Positions 16,316 through 25,708 are shown, counted from the first letter of the stretch. The stretch is DNA of 39,077 bases from Halobacterium bonnevillei (GCF_009831555.1 NZ_WUUU01000011.1:1-39077), one strand, 5' to 3'. The notes: generated from the sequence alone by a model not told the origin. Numbers and translations are program-made.

Positions 16316-16336
16316 TTAGGGTTTGGGAAAACCTAA
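16316..16336. promoter_or_regulatory. DtxR-box-like palindrome upstream of sufC
   Basis: TTAGG at 16316-16320 and CCTAA at 16332-16336 enclose a partly symmetric centre (TTT and AAA arms, one mismatch). The outer arms equal those of the classical DtxR/IdeR box. The site overlaps a possible distal TATA (TTTTTAGG) of the suf operon. Control by the DtxR-type protein encoded at 11555-11989 is inference. Confidence 0.5.
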
Positions 16337-16365
16337 AAATTGATGGTCGAACCCGTACGTCCCGC

Positions 16366-16956
16366 TCAGTCGTCGGCCGCAACCGGCTTCCCGTGGTCGA
16401 TTTCAGTGCCCAGGAGGTCGAGGTACTGCGCGATCCACTCCGGGTGGTCCGGCCACGCCTGCCCGGTCACGAGGTTCCCGTCCGTCGTCACCTCGTCCAC
16501 CCACGAACACCCGGCCGCCTCCACTTCGGCGCGGACGGCGGGATACGACGTCATCTCGTAGCCGTCGAGGACGCCGGCCGCTGCGAGGATCTGCGGACCG
16601 TGGCACAGCGCCGCCACGGGCTTCTCGGCCTCGAAGAAGTGCCGGACAGTCTCCAGCACCTCGTCGTACGTCCGGAGGTACTCCGGCGCGCGGCCGCCCG
16701 GAACCACGAGCCCGTCGTAGTCCGCGGGGTCGACGTCCGCCATCGTCGCGTTCAGCGCGAAGTCGTGGCCGCGCTCCTCGAGGTACGTCTGGTCCCCGCG
16801 GAAGTCGTGGATCGCCGTCTTCACCGTGTCGCCGTCCTCCTTCTCGGGGCAGACCGCGTGCACCTCGTGGCCCACTGCCTGGAGTGCCTGGAACGGCACC
16901 ATCATTTCGTAGTCCTCTACGAAGTCACCGGCGAGCATCAGTAGTTTCGCGCCCAT
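16366..16956 (-). CDS. DJ-1/PfpI-family protein
   Basis: Class I glutamine-amidotransferase-like fold of about 196 residues. The nucleophile elbow is [17 protein letters not shown] with the reactive cysteine, and the family glutamate sits in [16 protein letters not shown]. These proteins act as glyoxalases, deglycases or stress chaperones; which applies cannot be told here. I start at the ATG at 16956 rather than the GTG at 16977. CAGTTATC centred near 16985 then gives a leaderless transcript. The direct repeat TTCGCTAG occurs twice upstream, at 16989-16996 and 17003-17010, and may be a regulatory site. Confidence 0.88.
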   Translation of the reverse strand: MGAKLLMLAGDFVEDYEMMVPFQALQAVGHEVHAVCPEKEDGDTVKTAIHDFRGDQTYLEERGHDFALNATMADVDPADYDGLVVPGGRAPEYLRTYDEVLETVRHFFEAEKPVAALCHGPQILAAAGVLDGYEMTSYPAVRAEVEAAGCSWVDEVTTDGNLVTGQAWPDHPEWIAQYLDLLGTEIDHGKPVAADD

Positions 16957-17079
16957 GTTCGGACAAACGGCTGCCACGGAGATAACTGTTCGCTAGCCAA
17001 CATTCGCTAGGGCCGGCCGTCGGGGCACTCCCGCCGGGTCGACTCACTGCTCCGGTCCCAGTCGCAGACCGCCGCCGGC

Positions 17080-19818
17080 TCACATGAAGTTCCCGAGACC
17101 GGTCTGGGTCTGCCCGCTCTTGACCTCCTCCCAGGAGATGTCCAGCGCCTCGAGGATGCGCTCGATTGGCCCCTTCAGGGTCTTGTCCAGCATCTTGTCG
17201 AAGTCAACCTCGAACTCGTCGGGAATCTGGTCGGCGTACTCGTAGCAGATGACGTCGTGGTCGGTCTTGAACTCCACGTACAGCGGGTCGTCCCGCAGGT
17301 CGGGGTTCTCCGCCTCCAGCTCCCGGAAGAAGTTCGGGTGGACCTTCCGGAGGTAGAGGCGCTTGGGTTTGGACCCGCGCTGGAAGTTCGTCCCCAGCAG
17401 GCGGTTCGCGTACTTCGCGCCCCTGACCTGCGCGGTGTCGGTGTCGTAGTTGTCCAGGCGCTTCCCGATGCCGCCAGGGATGCCGATGTCGTCGAGGTCC
17501 ACGCTCCCCTGCTGGTAGTCCTCGATGACGTCGTGGACGTACTCCTCGACGGCGTCCACGTCGCCCTCCTTCACGATGAGCTCGATGACGCGCTTCTGGA
17601 CGCGCTTCGTGATGGGCGCGATGTCCGAGCGCTGGTACTCGAAGCCCGTGATGTCGATGTCGTCGACGTCCTTGCCCTCCTTCCAGACGATGTGACCGGC
17701 GTAGCGCTTCTTCTTGCCCGCCTGGAAGAACCGCCGGTAGAGCTTCTCGAACTCGATCTCGAAGCGGTGCTCGTCCGCGTGCAACTCCTCGCGCGCGAAC
17801 TCGTCGTAGGCGGCGTTGATGTGCTCCTCGATGCCGAAGGACTCCTCGATGGCCTCCTCGGTCGAAATCTGTCCCCCGAGTTCCAACATAACGCTGTCGG
17901 TGTCGCCGTATGCCACCTCGTGGCCGATTTCGTTCGCCGCGTCCTCGGTGAACGAGATGACCTCTCGACCCGTAGCGGTGACGGCAGCGCCCATCTCCTT
18001 GTCATAGAGCCGGAAGCGATCCCACCCAAGAACGCCGTAGAGACTGTTCATGATGACCTTCACCGCGGCCTGCTGGCGGTCGTAGCGGTCGTACGTCTCG
18101 CTGTCGGGGTCGTGCTCGTTGCGCAGCGACTTCTTCTGCTCGCGCTCCGCGAGCGTCTCGTCGATGATCTCCCGGATGATGCCGTCCGGTTCCTTCCGGA
18201 AGTGCGTTCCATTGGGAGCGCGGTACGTCTCGCCGTCGTAGGCCTCGGGGTCGACTTTCGTCTCCGGCGACGCGTTCGTCGTCACCATGCACATCGGGTA
18301 CAGGCTCTTCAGGTCCAGCACCGTCACGTTCTCCCGGACGCCAGTAATCGGGTCGAAGACCGCGCCGCCCTCGTAGTCCTCTGACTCCTGCTGCCCCTTC
18401 GACGGCAGCACGAACCGGCCGTGGGCCTTGTGGAGGATGTAGAGGTCCACCGCGTCCCCGGGCGTGGTCGCGTCCTCGAGCTTGCAGCCGACGAACTCCG
18501 CGACCTCTTTCCAGAACGGGACGATGTTCTGCTTGCGGTCGATCTCCACGCAGAGCTCGACGTCGCGGATGTTGTACTCCAGGAGGCGCTCGGGGTCGTC
18601 CTCCCAGAGGTCGCCGATGTCGCCCGTGTAGCGTTCCTTCCCGGCGTCCAGTTCCTTCTCCCCGACCGCGTCCAGGCGGTAGGAGTCCAGTTCCGAGCGC
18701 TGCATCCGCTGGTAGCCGTACAGCAGGTCGAAGACGACCCGTCCCTTGACGTTCGGGCCGCCCCACCCGGACGTCCAGACCTCGTTCACCCGCGAGAGCC
18801 GGTCGGAGTCCAGGTCGTGGTCCGTGTAGGGGTCGAGTTCGTCGAGGCGGTCGATGTAGTACGGCGCGTCGAAGTCGTCGAAGTTCCAGCCCGTGAGGAC
18901 GTCCGGGTCCGTCGTCTCGACGTACTCCAGGAACGCGTCGTGCATCGCCTCCTCGGTGTCGAACGCCCGGACTTCGACGTCGGCGGACTCTTCGAGGAGT
19001 TCGTGGTCGGCGACCTCGGATGGCGACGGTGCGGTGGCGTCAGGTGCCTCGTAGAGCCACGCGATGTACTCGTCGCGGTAGGAGTCGTGGCTCGTCAAAC
19101 AGAGGACGGGTTCCTCGCCCTCCTCGGGGAACCCCGAGCGGTCGTCGACCTCGATGTCGAACGTGTTCACGCGCACGTCGCCGGCCACCTCGCTCGTCTC
19201 GATTTCGTCGTGGTGGACGTAGACGGCGCCGTCGTCGGCGCGGCGCTCCGGCACGCGCAGCCCGCTCGTGACGTCTTTGTCGATGAGCAGGCGGTTCGGG
19301 AACAGGATGTCCGCCTCGTAGTGGTCGAAGTTGTCCCGGATGTTCCCGACGTCGCGGGGCGTCCGCCCGAAGATCTTCGTGAGTTTCTCGCCGCGGATGG
19401 ACTCGTAGGGGTCGCCGCTCTCGTCGGTCTCCTCGGTGCCGGTGATGGCGTCGTCCGTGAGGTCGTCCTCGTCGATGCTGTCTGTCGGCGCGTAGAAGTA
19501 CGGCCGGAACCCGTGGACGCGGACGTGCTCGGCTGTGTTGTCCGCGGTGCGGCCGAACACGTGAACGACGGGGCGCTCGCGGTCCCCCCCGCCCTCGACG
19601 GTGTAGTCCACCTGGGTGACCATCAGTTCGACGTCGCCGTCGGCGTCCGGCAGCGCGTCCGCTTCCGCGCTCACGATCTCGGTCACGACGGGGTCCGCGT
19701 CGCCCGCCACCACCTCCGCCTCGGCCCGCCGCACGTCCTCGGGCACGTCCGCGCCGCCGTCGCCGTCGGACGCGCCACTCCCCTCGTGCATGAACTCGGA
19801 GAGGTCCGTGTCTTCCAT
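17080..19818 (-). CDS. polB: Family B replicative DNA polymerase, intein-free
   Basis: DNA-directed polymerase with proofreading exonuclease, 912 residues. An acidic N-terminal extension (about 60 residues) precedes the uracil/N-terminal domain. Exonuclease motifs are NTFDIEVDD, NFDDFDAPYY and YNIRDVELC. Polymerase motifs are DLKSLYPMCMVTTNASPET (A), KVIMNSLYGVLGW (B) and YGDTDSVML (C). The motifs run without interruption, so there is no intein, although inteins are common in haloarchaeal PolB. The C-terminus QTGLGNFM resembles a PCNA-binding tail. The ATG lies about 31 bases after a TATA-like TTTTTAGG. It is divergent from three small genes and near mre11-rad50. Confidence 0.97.
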   Translation of the reverse strand: MEDTDLSEFMHEGSGASDGDGGADVPEDVRRAEAEVVAGDADPVVTEIVSAEADALPDADGDVELMVTQVDYTVEGGGDRERPVVHVFGRTADNTAEHVRVHGFRPYFYAPTDSIDEDDLTDDAITGTEETDESGDPYESIRGEKLTKIFGRTPRDVGNIRDNFDHYEADILFPNRLLIDKDVTSGLRVPERRADDGAVYVHHDEIETSEVAGDVRVNTFDIEVDDRSGFPEEGEEPVLCLTSHDSYRDEYIAWLYEAPDATAPSPSEVADHELLEESADVEVRAFDTEEAMHDAFLEYVETTDPDVLTGWNFDDFDAPYYIDRLDELDPYTDHDLDSDRLSRVNEVWTSGWGGPNVKGRVVFDLLYGYQRMQRSELDSYRLDAVGEKELDAGKERYTGDIGDLWEDDPERLLEYNIRDVELCVEIDRKQNIVPFWKEVAEFVGCKLEDATTPGDAVDLYILHKAHGRFVLPSKGQQESEDYEGGAVFDPITGVRENVTVLDLKSLYPMCMVTTNASPETKVDPEAYDGETYRAPNGTHFRKEPDGIIREIIDETLAEREQKKSLRNEHDPDSETYDRYDRQQAAVKVIMNSLYGVLGWDRFRLYDKEMGAAVTATGREVISFTEDAANEIGHEVAYGDTDSVMLELGGQISTEEAIEESFGIEEHINAAYDEFAREELHADEHRFEIEFEKLYRRFFQAGKKKRYAGHIVWKEGKDVDDIDITGFEYQRSDIAPITKRVQKRVIELIVKEGDVDAVEEYVHDVIEDYQQGSVDLDDIGIPGGIGKRLDNYDTDTAQVRGAKYANRLLGTNFQRGSKPKRLYLRKVHPNFFRELEAENPDLRDDPLYVEFKTDHDVICYEYADQIPDEFEVDFDKMLDKTLKGPIERILEALDISWEEVKSGQTQTGLGNFM

Positions 19819-19847
19819 TAGGTCGTAGTTTGGGCCTACCGCCTAAA

Positions 19848-19872
19848 AACTCGCCCTTCCGTGCGGCGAGTT
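19848..19872. promoter_or_regulatory. Palindrome beside the polB promoter
   Basis: Perfect eight-base arms AACTCGCC and GGCGAGTT separated by nine bases. It abuts the TATA-like box of polB on its upstream side, in the region between polB and the divergent small gene. It could be an operator controlling one or both; no regulator is identified. Confidence 0.45.
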
Positions 19873-19919
19873 CGGACACTGGGGGAAGGCTTATGCCATG
19901 CTACTTCATACCACATTCC

Positions 19920-19926
19920 GAGGTGA
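19920..19926 (+). promoter_or_regulatory. Shine-Dalgarno sequence setting the GTG start at 19932
   Basis: GAGGTGA, five bases before GTG. A TATA-like CTTATG at 19889-19894 would start the transcript near 19917, just before this site. Together they reject the upstream ATGs in the same frame. Confidence 0.65.
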
Positions 19927-19931
19927 CCAAC

Positions 19932-20117
19932 GTGACTGACCACGCAGCGGGCGACGCGCATCGCCACAACGACGTCCCGCAGTTGCCAGAGGGCAAAGAC
20001 GCCCGAGAGAACGTGGAGTCCTACGACACAGAGGACGGGGTCGTATTCTACGACGCCGAGAATCCGCTCGCGTGGCTCAAAGCGACGAACGCGATGTCGC
20101 TGGGCGACGTGCTCTGA
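19932..20117 (+). CDS. Small conserved-looking haloarchaeal protein, function unknown
   Basis: Sixty-one residues starting at GTG with a good Shine-Dalgarno sequence. It is acidic and has the compact motif ESYDTEDGVVFYDAENPLAWLKAT near the end (first part shown as seen at residues 29-53). It has no membrane helix and no cysteines. I recall small proteins of this look near polB in other haloarchaea but cannot name the family. The open frame upstream of 19932 is not part of it. Confidence 0.7.
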   Translation: MTDHAAGDAHRHNDVPQLPEGKDARENVESYDTEDGVVFYDAENPLAWLKATNAMSLGDVL

Positions 20118-20156
20118 TAGGTAACGCTTTTCCACCGACGACGCCCTTCTTCGACC

Positions 20157-20504
20157 GTGCTGGACGACCTGGTGCCCGACGAGCAGTCCGACGCCGAGCG
20201 CGAACTCGCGCCGTCCGTCGACGTCCCCGACGAGTCCGACGCCGACCCTCGCCTCCAGCGGCAGTTCTGGCTGCTCGTGCTCGTGTTCAACGTCGCGCTG
20301 ATGGCGCTCAGCGTCGGCGCGATGCTCGCAGTCTTCCGCGGCCAGTGGGACACCGGGGGTAGCCTCGTCGGTGCGGGCACCGTTCTCACCGCCTACGGCT
20401 ACTACAAGTACCGCGTCTACTCGCAGAAAGACGCGGCGGACGATGACGCGGACGCCGACGTGGACGCGGACGCCGACGTGGACGCGGACCCACAGGACGA
20501 GTAG
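20157..20504 (+). CDS. Small membrane protein with acidic repeat tail, function unknown
   Basis: 115 residues from a GTG start that is probably leaderless. The N-terminal 35 residues are acidic; two membrane helices follow (FWLLVLVFNVALMALSVGAML and a shorter GGSLVGAGTVLTAYGYY). The tail is a short Asp-Ala repeat in which the unit DADADV occurs twice, encoded by an 18-base direct repeat around 20449-20484. Such a tail may vary in length between strains. I do not recognise a function. Confidence 0.7.
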   Translation: MLDDLVPDEQSDAERELAPSVDVPDESDADPRLQRQFWLLVLVFNVALMALSVGAMLAVFRGQWDTGGSLVGAGTVLTAYGYYKYRVYSQKDAADDDADADVDADADVDADPQDE

Positions 20505-20513
20505 CCCGCGACC

Positions 20514-20520
20514 AGTTTTT
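20514..20520 (+). terminator. Oligo-T terminator after the small membrane protein
   Basis: A run of five T (AGTTTTTCTT) about ten bases past the stop at 20504, in otherwise GC-rich DNA. Archaeal terminators are typically such T-runs without a required hairpin. Confidence 0.45.
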
Positions 20521-20584
20521 CTTGGGCCACCGTGGCTCCCCCGGACCCGGAACGCCTAACGCCCAGCAGTCGCTGTGTGCTCGT

Positions 20585-21007
20585 ATGCGAACGGTCCGCG
20601 ACGAGGACGGGCGACGCTACGTCCTGCTCAAGGAGAGCACCGACAGCAGCCTCGTCCGCGACCCCGAGACGGGGGAGGAACGCCACCTCCCCAACGACGA
20701 CCTCGAACCAGCGGGCGGAGAGGCCCCGTTGGCGGTCCTCGCAGACGCGATTCCGGAGGCCGCGCGCCGCGTCGTCAGCGCGTGCCACGACGACTGGCAC
20801 CTGGGCCTCCTCGTCGACCTCGCGGACCGCGGCCCGCTGGCCGCCCGCGAGATGCTCGGCGCCTACGACGCCTGCGAGAGCGACCTCGTCGGCTCGCTCA
20901 CCGAACTCCGCGCCGCCGGCCTCGTCGAGGAGACGACTGTCGCCGGCGAGCGCGGCTACCGGCTCACGGATCTCGGCGAACGCGGCGTCGCTGCGCTTCG
21001 CGACTAG
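20585..21007 (+). CDS. Winged-helix domain protein, function unknown
   Basis: 140 residues from the ATG at 20585, which lies about 30 bases after CCTAACG and is probably leaderless. The N-terminal part is a beta-rich stretch (MRTVRDEDGRRYVLLKES, RDPETGEERHLPND). The C-terminal half is a winged helix: LGLLVDLADRGPLAAREML, SLTELRAAGLVEE, ERGYRLTDLGERGVAAL. It is convergent with rad50, 24 bases apart. It may be a DNA-binding regulator, possibly of the repair genes, but position is the only hint. Confidence 0.75.
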   Translation: MRTVRDEDGRRYVLLKESTDSSLVRDPETGEERHLPNDDLEPAGGEAPLAVLADAIPEAARRVVSACHDDWHLGLLVDLADRGPLAAREMLGAYDACESDLVGSLTELRAAGLVEETTVAGERGYRLTDLGERGVAALRD

Positions 21008-21031
21008 GGATGGGCGTGCTCCCGGCGCCAC

Positions 21032-23694
21032 TCAGTCCGCCAGTACTTCCGCGGCGTCCCTGACGATCCGCGACCGGTTCGTCGTCGCGTCCTTCTCCAC
21101 GCGCACCACGTCGTCCGCGGCGTCCACGAGCTCGTCGTCGTGGCTCACCACGACGATCTGCTCGACGCCCTTCCGGCGCATCGAATCCACGAGTTCCACG
21201 AGCTGCGAGATGTGTCCGGAGTCGAGGAACACCGTCGGTTCGTCGAGGATGAGCGGCGGCATCGGCGCGTCGCCCTCGATGCCCTCCGCGAGCAACTGGT
21301 AGATGGCACACCGCAGGCTGAGGTTGAACAGCGCGCGCTCGCCGCCCGAGAGCTGTTCGGGTTCCAGGGGCTCGCCGTCCTTCTGGTAGACCGTCAGCTC
21401 GTACTCGCCGGAGAGCTCGATGCGCGCGTACGAGTCGTTCTGGTAGACGAGGTCGAACGTCTCGTTCAGCAGGCGTTCGAGTTTCGTGACGTTCTGCTGG
21501 CGGAGTTCAGCGCGCAGGTCGCCGTACATCGACTCCAGTTCCGACACCTCGTCGTGGATCGACGTGAGTTCGGCGAGCCGCGCGGCGACCGTCTCGCGCT
21601 GGTCGCGCAGTTCCTCCAGCGCCTCGATGGCGTTCTCCGCGGCTCCGATCTGCCCCTGGAGGTCGTCGCGGTCCTCGTACAGCGACTCCAGCTTCGGCTC
21701 GACCTTCTCGATGTAGTCCTCGGCGCGTTGCCTGTTCTCCCTGGCTTCCTCGATGCGGTCCTCGTCGAACGCCGCCTCGAGGGTCTGCTTGCGCTCCCGG
21801 AGGTCGGCGAGGCGCTCGCGGCGCTCGTCGTTGCGGTCCGCGAGGTCCGCTCGCTTCTCCGCGAGCTGGTCGGCTTTCTCCCGCTTGTCCGCGGCCGCCG
21901 CCAGCAGGTCCGCCAGGTCGTCGAGGACTGAGATGCGTTCCTTGAGCTCGGTCTGCTCGGCGTTCAGCTCCGCGAGTTCCTCGCGCTTGGCGTCGGCCTG
22001 CTCGCGCTTCGATTTGGCCTCCTCGCGGGCGTCCAAGGCCTGCGAGTCGAGGTCGGCGGCGTCCTCGCGCTTCTGTGCGGCGGCTTCTCGCGCCTCCTCG
22101 GCGGCCGCTTCCCGGTCGTCGCGGCGGTCCTCGGCGAGTTCACGGTTGCGCTCCAGTTCGGCGACCTCGCGCTCGCACTCCACGAGCGCCTCCGCGCGGT
22201 CGATGCGGTCGGTGACGTCGTCGCGTCCGCCTCGATGGCCTCCAGTTCCGCCTCCAGGTCGGCGACGCGCTCGCGGTACTCGTCGACGCTCTCGACGTGC
22301 GGCGACCCGTCGACCGGCTGCCCGCACTCCGGGCACTTCCCGGCGTCCAGTAACTCCTCGGCCTCCTCGACGCGGTCCGTCGCGGACTGCAGGTCCGCGC
22401 GCACGTCCTCCCGGCGCTCCCGGAGGTCCGCTAAGTCGGCTTCCAGCGACTCGCGGTGGGCCGTTGCGTTCCCGAAGCCAACCGGCGCGTCCTCGAATGC
22501 CGCCTTCGCCTCTGCGATTTCCCCGTCCAGGTCCTCGATGCGCTCGACGGCCTCCTCGCGGTCAGACTCGGCCTCCTCGGCCTCCGCCTCGAGTTCGTCG
22601 GCCGTCTCCCGCACGTCCTCGGCGCGGTCTTCGAGGTCCTCGGCGCGCTCGGCGGCGTTCTCGGCCTCCGTCTGGAGTCTGGAGACGTCGGGCGCGACCT
22701 CCGAAATCTGCTCGGTGACCGACTCGCGCTGGTCGGCGAGGTCCTCGCGCAGCGACGCCACCGCGTCCTCGTCGGCTTGCTCGAGTTCAGTGCCAGCGAC
22801 CAATTCTGACGCCTCGTCCTCGAGGTCGCTGGCGACCGCCCGGAGGTCGCTGGCGCGCTCGGCCAGGTCCTCGCGCTCGCTGGTCGTCTCCGCGATGGCC
22901 GCCCGGACGTCCGAGATGGTTCCCTCGACGTCCGCGAGTTCCTCGCGTTTCTCCTCGTAGCGCTCCAGAACGTCCCGGGCGTCCGCCAGGGTCTCCCTGG
23001 CGGTGTCCCGCTGGTCCTCGTAATTCTCGATGTCCGCCGCGACGTCCGCGAGGTCGGATTTGAGGCTCGCGAGCGTCTCGTGGGGCTCGTCCGCCTCCCG
23101 GGCCTCGATCTGTTCGTCGAGCTGGTCGAGTTTCCCCTCGACGTTGCTCCTGACGTCCTCCACGCCGAGGCGGGCGTCGCCCGCGCGCTGCCGGTACTCC
23201 TCGAGCTTCCCGAGCTGGAGGAGGTCGTCCAGCATGTCCTGGCGGGTGGACGGCGACGCGTTGATGAGCTTGTTCACTTCGCCCTGCCGGACGTACGCGC
23301 AGTTCACGAACGCCTCGGCGTCCATTCGCAGGAGCTCCGTGACGTGACCCTCGACGTCGGTGACCCCGTCGATGCTGCCCGACGGCGTCTCGAGCACGCA
23401 GTCCGCGGTTGTCGCGCGGTCGCCCGTGTAGCGAATCCGGCGGTGGACGTGGTACTCGCTGCCCGCGTGCGTGAACCAGAGGTCGATTTCGGCTTCCTCC
23501 GCGCCGATGGTGACGATCTCGTCCAGCGTCTTGTCGAGGGCGTTCGCGCCGTACAGCGCGAAGAAACACGCCTCCAGCAGGCTGGACTTCCCGCTGCCGT
23601 TGAGGCCGTGGATGACCGTCACGCCCCGGTCGAGGCGGACGTCGGCGTCCTCGTAGCACTTGAAGTTCCGCAGGGAGACTCTGGTGAACCTCAC
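21032..23694 (-). CDS. rad50: Rad50 double-strand-break repair ATPase (one-base frameshift)
   Basis: SMC-like ATPase partner of Mre11. The first part (23694 to about 22225) holds the Walker A box [10 protein letters not shown], the N-lobe, the Q-loop [12 protein letters not shown], a long coiled coil and the zinc hook [10 protein letters not shown]. The frame then breaks near 22214-22232, within EAIEADA. The second coil and C-lobe continue in another frame from [13 protein letters not shown] to the signature [14 protein letters not shown], Walker [12 protein letters not shown] and the H-loop VVVSHDDEL. Adding one base at the junction gives 887 residues, normal for the family. The GTG start overlaps the mre11 stop (GTGA). 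Because both halves are intact in sequence, an assembly error is likely. Confidence 0.9.
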
Positions 23695-25004
23695 GAGAAG
23701 TCCTCCATGGTGGTCGCCTCTACCTGCGCAGTCGATTCGTCGTCGTCACCGGCCCCGACGTCGTGGTCGGTCGCCTCGTCGTCGCTGTCGACAGTCTCGT
23801 CGTCGCCACCAGCCGGTTCGTCGTCGCTGTCGACAGACTCGTCCCCGCCACCTGCCGCGTCGTCGCCACCTTCGCGCGGTTCGTCGTCGACGTCGTCGCT
23901 CGCGTTCGCTGGTTCGTCCTCGAGCACCGCCTCGACGCGCTGCTTGACGCGCTCGCGGACGTTCGAGTCCGCGACGCCGTCGTCGCGGACCGTGTCGTCG
24001 ACGTCGAGGCTCGCTTCACTGAGCCCCATCTCGCGGACGCGCTCCCTGACGGCCTCGTCGGGGTCCGCGAACGAGACTTCGACGTCGTCGTCGGCCTCGA
24101 CCTCGCGGCGGTCGTTCACGCGCGTGATGAGAGCACCGCGCTCGTCGCCGAAGCGCTCGACGTCGGCGGGCGTGACGGTGTCGCCGCCGCCCTCGACAGT
24201 GACGATGACGACGGCGCCCTCGAGGTCGCGCTCGCGGAGTCGCTCGCGGACGTACTCGGTGCCGTCCTCGGGCCCGAGGTCGACGTCCACGAACACGAAG
24301 TCGCGGGTGTCCAGGCCCTTCCGGGAGATGGCGACGTCGCCGTCCTCGAAGTCGACGAGGTTGTAGCCGCGCGCCTCGCGCTCGCTCGCGCTCGCTCGCT
24401 CGGTGGACCCACAGTACGTCACCCAGGTGTCTGCGACCTGGGCGGTGTCTGCTTCGTGGTTGTCGCCGAGGAGGACGGCGTCGAAGTCGACGTTCGATTC
24501 CTCGAGCACGACGTCGAGGTCCCAGTTGGCGTGCGCGAACGGCGTGAACAGGCCGTGCGAGACGAGCGCGGAGTGGTCGGCGTCCCGTTCGTCGAACTCG
24601 TAGTCGAGGTCCGGTCGCTTGGACTCGGGGACGTAGTCCTGGCCGTAGAAGACGGTGTCCTCGACCACGCGGCCGGTCTCGTCGAGGCGTTCGGCGAGGT
24701 CCAGCGTCTCGAAGAGGTCCAGCCACTGGGCGTCCCGCGTGCCCTCGTGGTTGCCGACGATGGCGAGGAACGGGATGTCGTTCTCCCGCAGCGGTCGGAG
24801 GACGGAGATGGTCCCGAGGATGTCTCGGAGGCCGGGCCGCCGGTCGTGGTAGAGGTCGCCCGCGTGGACGACGGCGTCGACGTCCGCCGCGACGGCGTCC
24901 TCGACCACCGACCGGAACGCCTCGAGGAAGTCCTCGCGGCGCTCGGGGGCGTGGTACTGGCGGTAGCCGAGGTGGGTGTCCCCCGTGTGGATGACGCGAA
25001 CCAT
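23691..25004 (-). CDS. mre11: Mre11 double-strand-break repair nuclease
   Basis: Mn-dependent nuclease acting with Rad50 at DNA ends. The 437-residue protein carries the phosphoesterase motifs [28 protein letters not shown] and LGDNHEAD in the first 200 residues, then a capping domain. The last 90 residues are a low-complexity acidic tail with a repeated [21 protein letters not shown]-like unit, closing with TTMEDFS. DNA at 24370-24401 is a simple GCGAGC-rich repeat encoding ERASASERE. The ATG at 25004 follows a TATA-like TTTATCC (25032-25038), so mre11 leads the mre11-rad50 operon. Confidence 0.95.
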   Translation of the reverse strand: MVRVIHTGDTHLGYRQYHAPERREDFLEAFRSVVEDAVAADVDAVVHAGDLYHDRRPGLRDILGTISVLRPLRENDIPFLAIVGNHEGTRDAQWLDLFETLDLAERLDETGRVVEDTVFYGQDYVPESKRPDLDYEFDERDADHSALVSHGLFTPFAHANWDLDVVLEESNVDFDAVLLGDNHEADTAQVADTWVTYCGSTERASASEREARGYNLVDFEDGDVAISRKGLDTRDFVFVDVDLGPEDGTEYVRERLRERDLEGAVVIVTVEGGGDTVTPADVERFGDERGALITRVNDRREVEADDDVEVSFADPDEAVRERVREMGLSEASLDVDDTVRDDGVADSNVRERVKQRVEAVLEDEPANASDDVDDEPREGGDDAAGGGDESVDSDDEPAGGDDETVDSDDEATDHDVGAGDDDESTAQVEATTMEDFS

Positions 25005-25074
25005 TTGCTGTGAAGGTGTAGCGGTACGGCGGATAAAGGTTCGGCGCTTTTGCGGACCGGGAGCGCTCCCTCTG

Positions 25075-25509
25075 TCAGTTCGTACCGACTGGGACGACGG
25101 CCTGGAGCCGCTTGACGACGTGGAACGTGAGGATGGCTTCGACGAAGTACAACGGTGCGAGCAGGTGGATTTCGATGAGCGGTCCGAGGACGTCGAACAG
25201 CCCGTCCCAGCTCGCCCACGTGTCGATGGGGAACGCGTAGAAGCCCAATGGAATCCCGATCAACAGGACGCCCGTAATCAGGGTGGCTGCGAGGACGGCG
25301 GGGAGGCCCGCGAACTGGAGACCGAACTCCCACTCGTCGGTCCGGGGGCCGTTGAGGACGCCCGCGAGACAGCCCGCGAGCAGCACGGTGTTCAGGGACG
25401 GGTCGGCGAACCTGCCGGCCGTCCCGACGACGGCGACGAGCAGCGTCGCCTGGAGGATTCTGTCGTCTGTCGAGAGGTACTCGAATGGGTGCTTGGAGGG
25501 CAACCGCAT
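25075..25509 (-). CDS. Multi-helix membrane protein, function unknown
   Basis: 144 residues with four hydrophobic stretches: ILQATLLVAVVGTAGRF, NTVLLAGCLAGVLNG, AGLPAVLAATLITGVLLIGIPLG and LIEIHLLAPLYFVEAILTF. I do not recognise a family. The ATG at 25509 stands about 26 bases after CACTTTAGG, giving a leaderless start. It lies just upstream of mre11 with its own promoter in between, so co-transcription is possible but not required. Confidence 0.75.
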   Translation of the reverse strand: MRLPSKHPFEYLSTDDRILQATLLVAVVGTAGRFADPSLNTVLLAGCLAGVLNGPRTDEWEFGLQFAGLPAVLAATLITGVLLIGIPLGFYAFPIDTWASWDGLFDVLGPLIEIHLLAPLYFVEAILTFHVVKRLQAVVPVGTN

Positions 25510-25613
25510 GCCCAGGAGGGGAGGAAACAGGTCCTAAAGTGTTGGGATGACGATTAGATCGGGTGACGACCCAGGGCACCCGAGACCGTGGGGTCGGGCG
25601 TGTAGCTGGGTTC

Positions 25614-25708
25614 GCGGTCAGAGACTGCCGCAGGATGTGTTGGCGGTCAGAGACTGCCGCAGGATGTGTTGGCGGTCAGAGACTGCCGCAGGATGTGTTC
25701 GCGGTCAG
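25614..25708. repeat. Three tandem 29-bp hairpin repeats plus a partial fourth
   Basis: Units begin at 25614, 25643 and 25672, with a fourth truncated copy at 25701. Each unit begins GCGGTCAGAGACTGCCGC, which folds as a seven-pair stem (GCGG-CAG/CTG-CCGC, one bulged T, loop AGA), and continues AGGATGTGTTG. The copies are identical apart from the last base or two. There are no spacers, so this is not a CRISPR array. The partial copy contains the stop codon of the winged-helix gene at 25705. It could be a stacked terminator or RNA-stability element, or simple slippage. Confidence 0.85.

Noticed and set aside
17080-19818. Intein in polB
   Set aside because: Motifs A, B and C and their flanks run without interruption and the length is normal for an intein-free enzyme.
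25614-25708. CRISPR array
   Set aside because: Repeat units are directly adjacent with no unique spacers, and no cas genes are in the window.
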